A DNA stretch of 64,000 nt from Phycisphaerales bacterium (GTDB taxonomy: Bacteria; Planctomycetota; Phycisphaerae; Phycisphaerales; SM1A02): contig SIAD01000002.1 of the NCBI GenBank assembly GCA_009691915.1, positions 54,562 to 118,561 of the forward strand, in the 5' to 3' direction. The notes below the pieces were generated by a model, which was not told the origin of the DNA, searched no databases, and saw nothing but the letters and a program-made list of their open reading frames with translations. How positions within the stretch are numbered: position 1 is the first letter of the stretch; each line of letters starts with the position of its first letter. Made by a program: the position numbers and the translations under genes. Of this stretch, positions 10,101 to 17,876 are shown piece by piece.

Positions 10101-12143
10101 CTGAGCAATCGTGTTGGACTGGGCGTGGGCTTCAGCAAGCGAAGCGAGGGCGTGTTCCTCTCGCATCTGGACTGTCCGCGTGTGGTGCGCTGACTCAGCC
10201 AACTTCACTTCCAGGTCGATGATCCTCCGGCCCGTCTCTTCGGAAAGTCGCTCGTAGCTGGAGAGGAGTTGGCGCGAGCTCGACTCAGCCTGCTCGCGCA
10301 GCGCGCGTTCCGCGACGACCTGTTGCTCCCTCGACAGGGTTTCGGCCTGGGCCGTCACCAGTGCCGCGGAGATCTGGTCGCGCTCCCCACTGGCGGCCGC
10401 CAGTGCGGCTCGCGCGCTCCTTTCGCGCGTCTCCAGCCCAGAGAGTTCCTGGTGAGCCGCCACCATGTCGGTGTTCTGCTGCGCAAGCGAGCGGCGCGCG
10501 GCGGCGAGGTCCGACTGTGCCTTGGCGGAGAGCGCGATGGAATCGTCGGCCCGTCGGTGCTCCGTGTCGAGGTCGGCCTTCAGTGCCGCAATCGTGCCGA
10601 CAAGCCGACGGATTTCCGACTCGCGCTCCTCGGAGCGCAGCGACTCGCGGAAGATGAGTTCATCCCGACCGACGACCTTCGCCCGCTCCTCGGCGGAGTC
10701 GCGCTCGGCGACGCTGGCCCGCTGGGACACGATGGCAGCGGCCTCCCGCGCATGCGCCAGGTCCCCTTGGAGTACCGCGTTCTCGGTGCGCGCGGCGTCG
10801 AGTGTGCCGCTGACCTCGGAGAGCGCACGCGCTTCATCGTTGATCCGTGCACGCAATGCCTCGGCGGCGCTCGAGTGTTCGTCGAGGATGGTGTTGAGGC
10901 GCGTGACCTCTCCCTCAAGGGCCGCACCGGCCGCAACGAGTTCATCATTTCTCGCAGCGAGTCCTTGAGCCTGAGCTTGGCCCGTGGCAAGCGCGCTCTC
11001 GAGCCCGGAGGCGCGTGAAGTCTGGTCGGCCAGTGCCCCGCGAAGCGACTGCATCTCGGCGATCCCGGCGTCGAGGTCGCGTCGAGCCTTTACGAGATCG
11101 GTCTGCGTTGCGCCGACGGCAAGCCGGGTCGAGTCGCGTTCGGCAAAGGCGCCATCGCGCTCCGCGATCATGCTGTCGCGCGTCTTGATCGCCGCATCCC
11201 GTTGTTCGGTGGCGCGGGCGACCCACTCGCGGGCCTCACTTTGAATGAGGGCTGCGCTGGCAGATGCCGCCTCGGCCTGCTCGGCGCGTGCGGAGATCGC
11301 GCTGTACCCCGACTGCAGCTCCTGCGTCGAAGTGCGTAACTGGCCCATTTCCTCCGCGTGTTCGTGTGCGATCGTCTTTGCGGATGCCGCGCTTTTTTCG
11401 AGGGCGCGTCTCAGGTCATCCGAGACTCGCAGCGAGTCTTGCGCGTGGCCGAGCGCCGCGACGAGTTCCTCGCGGTCTGAGCCCGCATCGAGCGCCCGTG
11501 CTGCCGCCGTATCGCGCTCGCGTGTCAGAATCTCGACCGCGTGGCGCAGCCGCGAATCAGGAGTGTTTGTGACCCGATCCGCCAAGGTGTCGATCTGGCC
11601 CTGCATCAGTTGACGAAGGGCTTCGACGGCCGCGGCCGTCGCGACACACGCCTCAGTCCGCTCGGCATCGCGCTCGGCACTCAACGAGGCGCAGTCGGCA
11701 CGCAGCACGACTCGCTCTTTCGATAGCTCTTCACAGGTTGCTGTTAGTAGGTCGCGCTCACTGGCCACGCAGGCCAAGTCCGCCTCAAGCGCCTCCCGTG
11801 CCGACTCGGAGATTGCGCACGCCGACTCGGCGCGCCCGCACTCCGCCTCCGCAAGAACGCGCGCACTCTCCAGCGACACTATGCGTTCCTCAAAGTGCGC
11901 GATCTCAGTGGCCGACGGCCCAGCGGCCGCAGCGGACTCCCTCTTGCGAACTGGCAAGTCGGCGAGCGAGGACGCCAGCCGCCACTGCGACTGGCCGCTG
12001 CGCGACAGCGAGTCGTCGGTGAAGAGTTCGCCCGCCAACGCCATCGTGCGGATCTCACGCGGAGTCAATCCGCTGCGCACACTTCCATCAGCCCTTCGGA
12101 GGTCGTAAGTCGACGCGCGGACGCTGTCGTGTTGTGAAGTCAT
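7149..12143 (-). CDS. Giant coiled-coil and multi-spanning membrane protein of unknown function
   Basis: A 1664-residue protein, not recognised as any named family. Three parts are visible. Residues about 12-64 (YDLRRADGSVRSGLTPREI...SQWRLASSL) resemble a GYF_2/DUF4339-type domain, a peptide-binding or sensing module common in planctomycetes. Residues about 75-790 are an Ala/Glu/Arg/Ser-rich coiled coil with few helix breakers. Residues about 820-965 are a Pro/Arg/Ser-rich disordered linker. Residues about 968-1645 hold roughly 18-20 hydrophobic helices and little else. The coiled coil would therefore project into the cytoplasm from a large membrane domain. The ATG has a good ribosome-binding site (AAGGAAGG, 7 bases upstream). 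It is 215 bases downstream of ftsK in the same direction and coupled to the deaminase gene. A scaffold or envelope-organising role is only a guess. Confidence 0.85.
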   Translation of the reverse strand: MTSQHDSVRASTYDLRRADGSVRSGLTPREIRTMALAGELFTDDSLSRSGQSQWRLASSLADLPVRKRESAAAAGPSATEIAHFEERIVSLESARVLAEAECGRAESACAISESAREALEADLACVASERDLLTATCEELSKERVVLRADCASLSAERDAERTEACVATAAAVEALRQLMQGQIDTLADRVTNTPDSRLRHAVEILTRERDTAAARALDAGSDREELVAALGHAQDSLRVSDDLRRALEKSAASAKTIAHEHAEEMGQLRTSTQELQSGYSAISARAEQAEAASASAALIQSEAREWVARATEQRDAAIKTRDSMIAERDGAFAERDSTRLAVGATQTDLVKARRDLDAGIAEMQSLRGALADQTSRASGLESALATGQAQAQGLAARNDELVAAGAALEGEVTRLNTILDEHSSAAEALRARINDEARALSEVSGTLDAARTENAVLQGDLAHAREAAAIVSQRASVAERDSAEERAKVVGRDELIFRESLRSEERESEIRRLVGTIAALKADLDTEHRRADDSIALSAKAQSDLAAARRSLAQQNTDMVAAHQELSGLETRERSARAALAAASGERDQISAALVTAQAETLSREQQVVAERALREQAESSSRQLLSSYERLSEETGRRIIDLEVKLAESAHHTRTVQMREEHALASLAEAHAQSNTIAQKLAQVEEQRTAVVRDRDSYAKQLKAEASARASAEDKINGANERANKAERDGRHALERAVQASMIALGGAKQRLDEDYAKSRSELETLEQLVAEATSRIIATGGTVPGLPLMPREAAIAAKAAAEAAALIAAHAAQAQATTRTPAKERREELDRPAAPPVTFRLIDTAADEVPPSRHPARAAATGVPSPARDGRTNGNDHAATPSRVSQPSAGRFGGQRERVSQPGKRTSAESDDDSSSRRVPQGPDPPWTRPSADARMDRLPARGRLDSAWLDDHDASGTPETPANSAALLALTALGAVGSASLAAIPDFVRLDLRAAFVSISAWAVGITVVVAAVQLVTLRCRPILGRRIPVLLALLCVASPLGTLALHSAPWVALMLLACAGAAPWIVAYAAWPDARQATAHSAQFDSRQTIAAAIAAALGLGITATTLFPWRVGSAPAISTVAGGAIALLGIVLAAMALSRSLRAKSPLAAWAAMMVALAGVLATIAADGLPATLDGATTAWTLMIGSAWTACAAASVASAASAARIERFIEDLSQHESPSLVAHERTHCAAVMLASAALPMIPALLAWRLVQGRSRRSESQLRSLVEFELWSLVALGVALVAGAFAPQSIGLAPLCAILLVHGVVCIGGACSIAMDRFVRFPSLHPLLARPDHGLDLPVPLVTVQRTAEHSPNRPIVHPCATPLWALADVALGVVAVGTMTHDVAWAASAGSLVGIAAWLPSFVASRTRHQDALIIGMMTTAMLVALAFAGLVLESGNSSGGSPVMAAIAGASIGMWGLILGWSIAGARRMATAAVGGLTAPCDDKGDPLAPQECPFTVRRRDEAMRRIAVGCCTLAIATAGVGGIPWKGPIVVSAVTVSGIVSLLAVASVAVALALIALDDASRLARGLRALLLGTAVIAALPVVFSATAIGVAATITAIPFSIVTAGLALIAGAVLSGLVPDATKPVTGLRRRVPQGAVQERRARHTTPKATMEAHA

Positions 12144-12260
12144 CGGACACCCTTCCTTGGGGAGCCATGCCCGTCATCCATCGTCGAACTTCGAGTGCCG
12201 AGAATCCGTTCGGGGCGCCTCGATCCGAGTCATGGCCCGTCCAATCACTGAACGCATGTC

Positions 12261-12289
12261 ATTACACCGGTATCCAATGGGTTCCGCAA
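12261..12289 (-). promoter_or_regulatory. Candidate sigma-70 type promoter for the giant membrane protein gene
   Basis: Reading the minus strand, TTGCGG (12284-12289) is followed after 17 bases by TGTAAT (12261-12266), one mismatch from TATAAT. It would start transcription near 12254, giving a leader of about 110 bases before the ATG at 12143. The position between two same-strand genes suits an internal promoter. Confidence 0.45.
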
Positions 12290-12311
12290 GACCACACCCG
12301 TCGAATGTGCC

Positions 12312-12357
12312 AAAAATTGCGCGGCGGCGACAAACCAGGACGGCGGTCCGCGCCGCG
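12312..12357 (-). terminator. Candidate Rho-independent terminator after ftsK
   Basis: On the minus strand, just after the ftsK stop, GCGCGG and CCGCGC (or the overlapping GCGGCG/CGCCGC) can pair around a loop of about 20 bases and are followed by AATTTTT. The stem is GC-rich and the T-run is 5 long. The loop is larger than usual, so confidence is moderate. Confidence 0.4.
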
Positions 12358-12358
12358 A

Positions 12359-14950
12359 TCAGGTCTCGTCAGCCGGCTCGAGGGTCTGCTCGGTTTGATC
12401 CGAACTGTCGGCACCAACCTCGTTGCCACTCTCCATCGCCCTCATCCGCTCCCACTCGTCGGCAGTGATCAGGACTTCACGGGCGACCGATCCCTTGTGA
12501 TCTGAGAGGATCCCAGCCAGCGACATCTGGTCGACGAGGCGCGACGCCCGTCCGTATCCGATGGCGAGCCGTCGCTGCAGCAGGCTGACCGACCCGCGCC
12601 CCGTCTCGATCAGTACTTCGACCGCCTTGTCGAAGAGGGGATCGCGCTCATCGGGGTCGAGCTCGCCACCCGCCTCGGGATCTCCTTGGGCGGAAGTCTT
12701 GATGGCAAGAAGACTTCGCTCGAAGCTCGGCCCAGCCACATCCTTGAGGAAGTTGACCACCCTGCGGGTCTCGCCATCCGTAACGAGCGTGGCCTGCGAA
12801 CGGCGAAGTTCACTGTTGGTGGGCGTCAGCACCATCATGTCACCCTGCCCGAGCAGGAGCTCCGCGCCTTTCTGGTCGAGCACAATCCGGCTGTCCATTC
12901 CACTGGCAACCTTGAAGCCGATGCGGCATGGCATGTTCGCCTTGATGAGCCCGGTGACGACATTCGCCTGAGGGCGCTGCGTGGCGAGAACGAGATGGAT
13001 GCCGACCGCCCGAGCCTTCTGCGCAATCCGGACGATGTGCGCCTCGACCTCCTTGTTCGTGAGCACGAGATCGGCAAGTTCGTCAATAACAAACACCAAA
13101 TATGGAAGTTTCTTAGGAATTCTTGCGCGCTCTACATCATCTGTGAGACCAAGTCGCTCATAGAGTTCCGCCTCCTCGAGCGCGTTATACCCCGCGATGT
13201 CTCGCACACCGGTTCTGCGGAAGAGGTCATAGCGCTCCTCCATGCGGGTGACTGTCCACTGGAGGATCCCTGCCGCCTGATTCATGTCCGTGACGACGGG
13301 TGCCATCAAGTGGGGGATGTCGGCGAACTGGCTCATCTCGACCATCTTCGGGTCAACCAACACGAGCTTCAGCTCGTCGGGTCGCTTGGTGTAGAGCCAG
13401 CTCATGATGATGCTGTTAATGCAGACGCTCTTGCCCGATCCAGTCGTACCGGCGATGAGGACATGAGGCATGCGGGTGAGGTCGAGGACCATCGGCTCTC
13501 CGGAACTGTCCTTGCCGAGGAACATCGGCAGGCGCATTCCCTCGGCGTGGCCGCCGGACATGAGTTCCTTGAGTCGGACTTTTTCCTTCTGACGATTGGG
13601 GACCTCGATGCCTACGGCCGTCTTGCCGGCCATGTTTGCAATGATCCGGATGTTGGGGGCACTGAGCGCGCGCGCGATGTCCTTGGCGATCGTTTCGAGC
13701 CGCGCCACGCGCGTTCCCGGCGCTAGTTCGACCGAGTACAGCGTGACCACCGGACCACTCTCGATCCCCACGACCTCGCCGTCGAGCTGGTACATGCGCA
13801 GCGTCTCGGTCAGTACGCCCGCTTGCTCGCGGACGAAGACCTCCATGCGCTGGGAGAAGTTCGACTCGGGATCATCCAGAAGGTCGAGCGTTGGGAACCG
13901 GTAGCCCGTGTAGTCAACCTCACGGGGAATGTCTTGATCGCGCGCGACGACTTTCGTCGTGCTGGTCATTCGTACCGGCATCTTGGAGATGCGATCCCGA
14001 AGCTCCTTGTTCGAGAGGACCGGACGCGCAGAAACCTCTTGAGTTTCAGGGGTTTCCTTAGAGTCATCGGGACCCTCAGTCTGGAGACTCTCCGCCGTGG
14101 CGAGATATGCCTCCGTTGCCTCGCTGTCATCCGCCGCCTCGACCACCGTGCCAAGACTGGCCGCCGTCGCCGCCTGCCGCGACTGTTGCAGCAGACGGCG
14201 ACGACGCGCCAGCGCGCTCTGAGCGCTTCCCTTTTCATCCTCGACATCCGCCCCAACAGGTACTGCACCAGCCGTCGTGGCTGGTTGAAACTGAGACCCC
14301 TTGCGATGCGGAATGAGCCGACCGAAGAGCCCTCGGTAGTCGAATCCCCACACAGGGTCGAGTGCTTGAAATGCCTTGACGAGCGCGCTGGGAATCGCCA
14401 TGACCACTTCGTCGATGGCCACCACGAATCCGATCAGGCATCCGGCAAGCACGATGATGCTTGAGCCGATGGGGCCGAAGCGCACCCAGAGCTGGTCAGC
14501 CATCCATCCTGGGAGCAGCCCAGCCTCGGCCCCTGCGAGTGTGCCGACACTCGGGAACCAGAGAGCGTGCAGCGCCGAGACAGAGAGCATGGCGAGGAGC
14601 GCACCGATCCCTCGCACGATTGGATGGGGGATCGCCCGACCGGATGCGATCACGAGGAGCGCGTAGGCACTGCAGAACATCGGAACCCAGATCCCGAAAC
14701 CAACCCCTTCATAGAGCCCGTAGGCGACGATGGCGCCGACAGTGCCGCCCAAGTTGTGCGGCGGCGTCTGCTGCACAGCCACGGTGTGGCTCGGCCAATC
14801 ACTGCTCGAGAAACTCGCGAGGGCCGCGAGTGCGTAGAGCCAGATCGCGGATGCGGCGAGCCAGAGGAGTTTCCGGGTCGCGGTCGCCTTGGGGAGGGGT
14901 TCCGATCCACCGTTCGGGCGTGAGACAGCCGACGCCGACTTCCGTGCCAT
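12359..14950 (-). CDS. ftsK: DNA translocase FtsK/SpoIIIE
   Basis: An 863-residue membrane-anchored DNA pump that clears and aligns chromosome ends at division. About four membrane helices lie in residues 25-190, followed by a Glu/Ser-rich linker. The RecA-like motor has Walker A GTTGSGKS (about 497-504) and Walker B-like VFVIDELADL. The C-terminal winged-helix gamma domain (about 770-845: SLLQRRLAIGYGRASRLVDQM) reads KOPS-type DNA signals. The length is normal for SpoIIIE-type proteins and the linker is much shorter than in E. coli FtsK. The 5-prime ends of ftsK and the FabZ-like gene are divergent, 52 bases apart. The ATG at 14950 has only a weak ribosome-binding site. Confidence 0.96.
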   Translation of the reverse strand: MARKSASAVSRPNGGSEPLPKATATRKLLWLAASAIWLYALAALASFSSSDWPSHTVAVQQTPPHNLGGTVGAIVAYGLYEGVGFGIWVPMFCSAYALLVIASGRAIPHPIVRGIGALLAMLSVSALHALWFPSVGTLAGAEAGLLPGWMADQLWVRFGPIGSSIIVLAGCLIGFVVAIDEVVMAIPSALVKAFQALDPVWGFDYRGLFGRLIPHRKGSQFQPATTAGAVPVGADVEDEKGSAQSALARRRRLLQQSRQAATAASLGTVVEAADDSEATEAYLATAESLQTEGPDDSKETPETQEVSARPVLSNKELRDRISKMPVRMTSTTKVVARDQDIPREVDYTGYRFPTLDLLDDPESNFSQRMEVFVREQAGVLTETLRMYQLDGEVVGIESGPVVTLYSVELAPGTRVARLETIAKDIARALSAPNIRIIANMAGKTAVGIEVPNRQKEKVRLKELMSGGHAEGMRLPMFLGKDSSGEPMVLDLTRMPHVLIAGTTGSGKSVCINSIIMSWLYTKRPDELKLVLVDPKMVEMSQFADIPHLMAPVVTDMNQAAGILQWTVTRMEERYDLFRRTGVRDIAGYNALEEAELYERLGLTDDVERARIPKKLPYLVFVIDELADLVLTNKEVEAHIVRIAQKARAVGIHLVLATQRPQANVVTGLIKANMPCRIGFKVASGMDSRIVLDQKGAELLLGQGDMMVLTPTNSELRRSQATLVTDGETRRVVNFLKDVAGPSFERSLLAIKTSAQGDPEAGGELDPDERDPLFDKAVEVLIETGRGSVSLLQRRLAIGYGRASRLVDQMSLAGILSDHKGSVAREVLITADEWERMRAMESGNEVGADSSDQTEQTLEPADET

Positions 14951-15002
14951 GGATCCAACATCGGCAGGACAGCGCGGGGTGAATCACTTAGCCTTGGGAA
15001 AC

Positions 15003-15443
15003 ATGCATTTTCGGCTGGTTGATCAAGTCATCGAGTGCGCCCCGGAGCGGGCGGTCACCATCAAGAATGTGAGTCTTGCGGAGGAGTACCTCCAGGACCA
15101 CTTCCCCGGCTTCCACGTGCTCCCCGGCGTCCTCATGCTGGAGGCGCTCGTGCAGTCGGCGCGGCTAGTGATCGCGGCGCGGGCAAGTGCCCTGGGACGC
15201 GCACCGCTTCGCATGGTGCTCGGCGAGGTTCGTGCGCTTCGCTATGGGAGTTTCGTCCGTCCCGGGGATGCGCTCCGGTCCGAGGTCATCGTCGACAAGG
15301 TGTTTGAGGACGGTCGCATCACCTTCAAGGGGACGGGTACGGTTCTACGGCGTGCCCTCGGCGATGAAGCTTCATCGGACACGGCGGTGGGCGGCCGCTT
15401 TACACTACGCCCCGTTCGGACGGTCTCGCCGTCCGCCACCTGA
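15003..15443 (+). CDS. Beta-hydroxyacyl-ACP dehydratase-like protein (FabZ family), copy 1
   Basis: A 146-residue hot-dog-fold protein. The FabZ signature HFPGFHVLPGVLMLEAL is intact, giving catalytic His (about H33) and Glu (about E47), so dehydration of 3-hydroxyacyl-ACP to enoyl-ACP is plausible. Start chosen: ATG 15003 (MHFRLVDQV), which matches FabZ N-termini; the frame is open back to 14889 but that part overlaps ftsK on the other strand. It is the first gene of a trio with an acyl carrier protein and a second FabZ-like gene, which suggests a dedicated acyl chain pathway, not just bulk fatty acid synthesis. Confidence 0.86.
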   Translation: MHFRLVDQVIECAPERAVTIKNVSLAEEYLQDHFPGFHVLPGVLMLEALVQSARLVIAARASALGRAPLRMVLGEVRALRYGSFVRPGDALRSEVIVDKVFEDGRITFKGTGTVLRRALGDEASSDTAVGGRFTLRPVRTVSPSAT

Positions 15444-15476
15444 GATCCCCACCGAGGCACCAAGAGGAGGTCGGCA

Positions 15477-15875
15477 TTGACGATGAGTCGCGATGAAGTT
15501 CTGGAAAAGGTCCGGGGAGTACTCGTCGATGCGCTCGGCGTCGATGATGACGAGGTGACTCCGACCGCTCGGCTGACGACTGATCTCCACGCGGAGTCCA
15601 TCGACTTCCTGGACATCGTGTTCCGCCTCGAGAAGGCGTTTGGTTTCAAGATCGGGCAGGGGGAGCTCTTTCCTGACAACATCAACGACCCCAAGTATGT
15701 GAAGGACGGAAAAGTGACCGTCGAGGGGCTGGCACTGCTCAGGCAGCGGATGCCGCATGTCGACTTTTCATCCTTCGCGGCTGATCCGCGCCTTGAGAGG
15801 GTCTCCGAAGTCTTCACGGTCGGCAGTCTTGTGGACTTCGTGGGCCGCAAACTTCAGTCGCCTCCCGAATCCTGA
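15477..15875 (+). CDS. Acyl carrier protein, extended form
   Basis: A 132-residue carrier protein of the ACP family. The 4-prime-phosphopantetheine site is the Ser in HAESIDFLDIVFRLE (about S41); the usual DSL is ESI here. The N-terminal helix and the acidic helix II are clear. It is about 50 residues longer than housekeeping ACPs, with an insertion between helix II and the final helix (about residues 60-110). AAGAGGAGG lies upstream; TTG at 15477 has the better spacing and ATG at 15483 is an alternative start. It lies between two FabZ-like genes, so it probably carries their substrate. A separate housekeeping ACP is expected elsewhere. Confidence 0.87.
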   Translation: MTMSRDEVLEKVRGVLVDALGVDDDEVTPTARLTTDLHAESIDFLDIVFRLEKAFGFKIGQGELFPDNINDPKYVKDGKVTVEGLALLRQRMPHVDFSSFAADPRLERVSEVFTVGSLVDFVGRKLQSPPES

Positions 15876-15889
15876 GGAGCGAGTTGCGC

Positions 15890-16399
15890 ATGCGCTGGCT
15901 CTGGATTGATTCGATCCTCGACCACGAGCCTCAGAAGAGACTGGTCGCGATCAAGAGTGTCTCGCTGGCTGAAGACCACATTCACCAGCACTTCGAGGCG
16001 GGTCCGGATGGACCTGCTCAGCCGCTCATGCCAGCGAGCTTGATGCTTGAGGGAATGGCGCAGACCGCGGGGATCCTCGTGGGAAGTGTGCGCGACTTCT
16101 CCGAGAAGGTGATCCTGGCGAAGGTGACGCATGCGTCATTTGAGCGCGATGTGACACCTGGGCAATCGATCAAGTACGACGCAGTGATCGAGCGGATGGA
16201 CGATGCCGGGGCGTCCACCACCGGTGTCATCAGCGCGTTCGACCACCGAAGCGGTGTGTGGACTGAGATCGGGCGCACCGAGATCATCTTCAGTCATGTG
16301 GACAAGAACATGTCGGGGCTCGATCTTCCTGACCACAACTTCGTGTTCGGCGAAAACTTCAGGTCGATCCTCTCGCAGCTTCTTCCCGCGCGCCAATAA
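15890..16399 (+). CDS. Beta-hydroxyacyl-ACP dehydratase-like protein (FabZ/FabA family), copy 2
   Basis: A 169-residue hot-dog-fold protein related to FabZ. The N-terminus MRWLWID followed by AIKSVSLAEDH is the form seen in planctomycete FabZ-like proteins, which is why ATG 15890 is preferred to TTG 15884. The active-site region reads HQHFEAG..PLMPASLMLEGMAQTA: the His (about H34) is kept and the Glu is at about E54, but the spacer between them is longer than in copy 1, which may change substrate choice. An RBS (TGAGGAGC) precedes it. It follows the ACP gene by 14 bases. Confidence 0.85.
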   Translation: MRWLWIDSILDHEPQKRLVAIKSVSLAEDHIHQHFEAGPDGPAQPLMPASLMLEGMAQTAGILVGSVRDFSEKVILAKVTHASFERDVTPGQSIKYDAVIERMDDAGASTTGVISAFDHRSGVWTEIGRTEIIFSHVDKNMSGLDLPDHNFVFGENFRSILSQLLPARQ

Positions 16400-16439
16400 A
16401 AAAAGGCCCCGCTCGGGGAGGCAGTTCCGAGGCGAGGCC
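16398..16439 (-). terminator. Strong Rho-independent terminator facing left, 3-prime of the FabZ-like gene
   Basis: On the minus strand a GC-rich hairpin (outer stem GGCCTCGC/GCGGGGCC with one wobble pair, inner CCCC-GAGC-GGGG) ends in seven Ts (16398-16404), which lie over the stop codon of the plus-strand gene. On the plus strand the same hairpin has no T-run. No leftward gene is seen in the 210 bases to the right, so it may end a small untranslated RNA or antisense transcript (16440-16600). The rest of this gap holds TTGACA at 16518-16523 with no convincing -10, and TAGACT at 16599-16604 just before coaD. Confidence 0.55.
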
Positions 16440-16610
16440 GATCCAGGGTTGTCTGTCCGGGGTCACGATTGCTCGCGATCCCTTCCTACCTCCTCGGCCG
16501 CGCCACACAGCGACCGCTTGACACATGATTGGTTTCCCGAGCATTGACGCAAGCCGTGTAGCAAGTATTTCGTCGAGTTTTCCGGGTGGGGATCCCCATA
16601 GACTCAGGCG

Positions 16611-17183
16611 ATGGCCTCAGCGTCCAAGAATCATCACCTCGCGGTGTACCCCGGGTCGTTCGACCCTGTGACACTGGGGCATCTCGATGTGCTCGAGCGC
16701 GCGAGAACTCTCTTCGACGAGGTAGTTGTCGCGGTCGGACGGAACCCGGACAAGCCGGACTTCTTCCCGGTCGACGAACGGGTGGCGCTCCTTGTGCCGC
16801 TAGTCGACGAGATTGTGCGGCGGCAGCCCTCCGGCGCACGCATCTCAGTGGCCACCTACAGCGGACTGACGGTCGACTTCGCGCGCTCGGTCGGCGCCTC
16901 AGGAATCATCCGAGGGATCCGCAATGTGACTGACCTTGCCAGCGAGTGCCAGCTGGCGATCACGAACCGGCAGGTCGCGGCGATCGAGACGGTCTTCGTC
17001 GTGACCGGTGAGGAGTATGCGTTCCTCAGCTCAAGCCTCATTCGACAGATCGCGGCATTCGGGGGATCGTCGGAGAAGTTGCGGCGGTTCGTTCCAGTCA
17101 GTGTTGCTGAGGCCATCCAGCTCAAACTGAACGATCCGACGCAGTCGATCAGCCGTCTGGCCATCGAAGCGCAGAGTGACTGA
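16611..17183 (+). CDS. coaD: Phosphopantetheine adenylyltransferase
   Basis: A 190-residue nucleotidyltransferase that makes dephospho-CoA from 4-prime-phosphopantetheine and ATP, the fourth step of CoA synthesis from pantothenate. The family start YPGSFDPVTLGHLDVLERA is intact with the T/HxGH-type site TLGH at residues 21-24, the RGIRN motif near 104 binds substrate, and the S-S-S-L-I-R motif follows TGEEYAFLS. It is about 25 residues longer than E. coli CoaD, mostly at the C-terminus. It follows an ACP/FabZ trio and precedes panB by two genes, a grouping around CoA-derived cofactors. Confidence 0.95.
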   Translation: MASASKNHHLAVYPGSFDPVTLGHLDVLERARTLFDEVVVAVGRNPDKPDFFPVDERVALLVPLVDEIVRRQPSGARISVATYSGLTVDFARSVGASGIIRGIRNVTDLASECQLAITNRQVAAIETVFVVTGEEYAFLSSSLIRQIAAFGGSSEKLRRFVPVSVAEAIQLKLNDPTQSISRLAIEAQSD

Positions 17184-17195
17184 TCATCGTCACCG

Positions 17196-17840
17196 ATGCT
17201 GCAGTTCCGCGTCATCTCGATCGGCACGATGGGTGCGAACCCGCTCTGGGCAGAACGGGTTCCTGTGCGCGAGGCGCACGCGACGACAACCCTCATCGAG
17301 GCGGGAGACCGCAAGATCATTGTGAACCCTTCGCTGCCTCCGAACATTCTTCTCCCGAGGATGCAGTCGCGCACGGGAGTCACTCCCAAGGAGATCACCG
17401 ATGTGTTTCTGACGAGCCGGGACAGCGCGAACTACATGGGGATCACGCTCTTTCCAGACGCGGCCTGGTGGATGTCGGAGATTGATCGCGCGGCGCACAC
17501 TGCCGAGGCCGGGAAGACGCGGCGCGTCAAGGACGCTCCCGACACCCTCGCCCCCGGCGTCGACCTCTTTCCCCTGCCGGGAGTGACGCTGGGAACGACC
17601 GGGCTTCTGCTCGGACTGCCCTCGATGACGGTTCTCGTGACGGGCGACGCGATCGCAACCCAGGATCATCTGGATCAGGGGCGGATTGTCTCCTCGTGCG
17701 AGGACTTTGAGAAGGCGCAGGAGTCCTTCCGTGAAGCGGTCGAGATTGCGGACATTCTGGTGCTGGGTCGTGACAACTCCGTTCTCAATCCCATGCGCTC
17801 CGCAATGGGACGACTCTCCGGTCGTGCGGGCGACGAGTGA
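17196..17840 (+). CDS. Degenerate metallo-beta-lactamase-fold protein
   Basis: A 214-residue protein whose strand order and blocks resemble metallo-beta-lactamase-fold hydrolases (N-terminal TTLIEAGDRKIIVNPS, later LPGVTLGTTG and VLVTGDAI). Two of the metal-ligand motifs are lost: where HxHxDH is expected there is LTSRDSANY (about residues 72-80), and the usual PGHTPGS is PGVTLGT. The later Asp is kept (D151). It is thus unlikely to be a normal binuclear zinc hydrolase and may be regulatory, structural or use a single metal. It lies 12 bases after coaD and 36 before panB, in the same direction. Confidence 0.7.
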   Translation: MLQFRVISIGTMGANPLWAERVPVREAHATTTLIEAGDRKIIVNPSLPPNILLPRMQSRTGVTPKEITDVFLTSRDSANYMGITLFPDAAWWMSEIDRAAHTAEAGKTRRVKDAPDTLAPGVDLFPLPGVTLGTTGLLLGLPSMTVLVTGDAIATQDHLDQGRIVSSCEDFEKAQESFREAVEIADILVLGRDNSVLNPMRSAMGRLSGRAGDE

Positions 17841-17876
17841 CCTGATAGTGTGCGGCGTTTGAAACCAGCGGACACG

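Noticed and set aside
9276..10193. Long plus-strand ORFs inside the giant coiled-coil gene
   Set aside because: They are antisense shadows caused by high GC and repetitive codons, with no domains or start signals.
16359..16544. 61-residue minus-strand ORF near the terminator
   Set aside because: No ribosome-binding site, biased composition, and it reads through the terminator hairpin; an untranslated RNA is more likely if anything.
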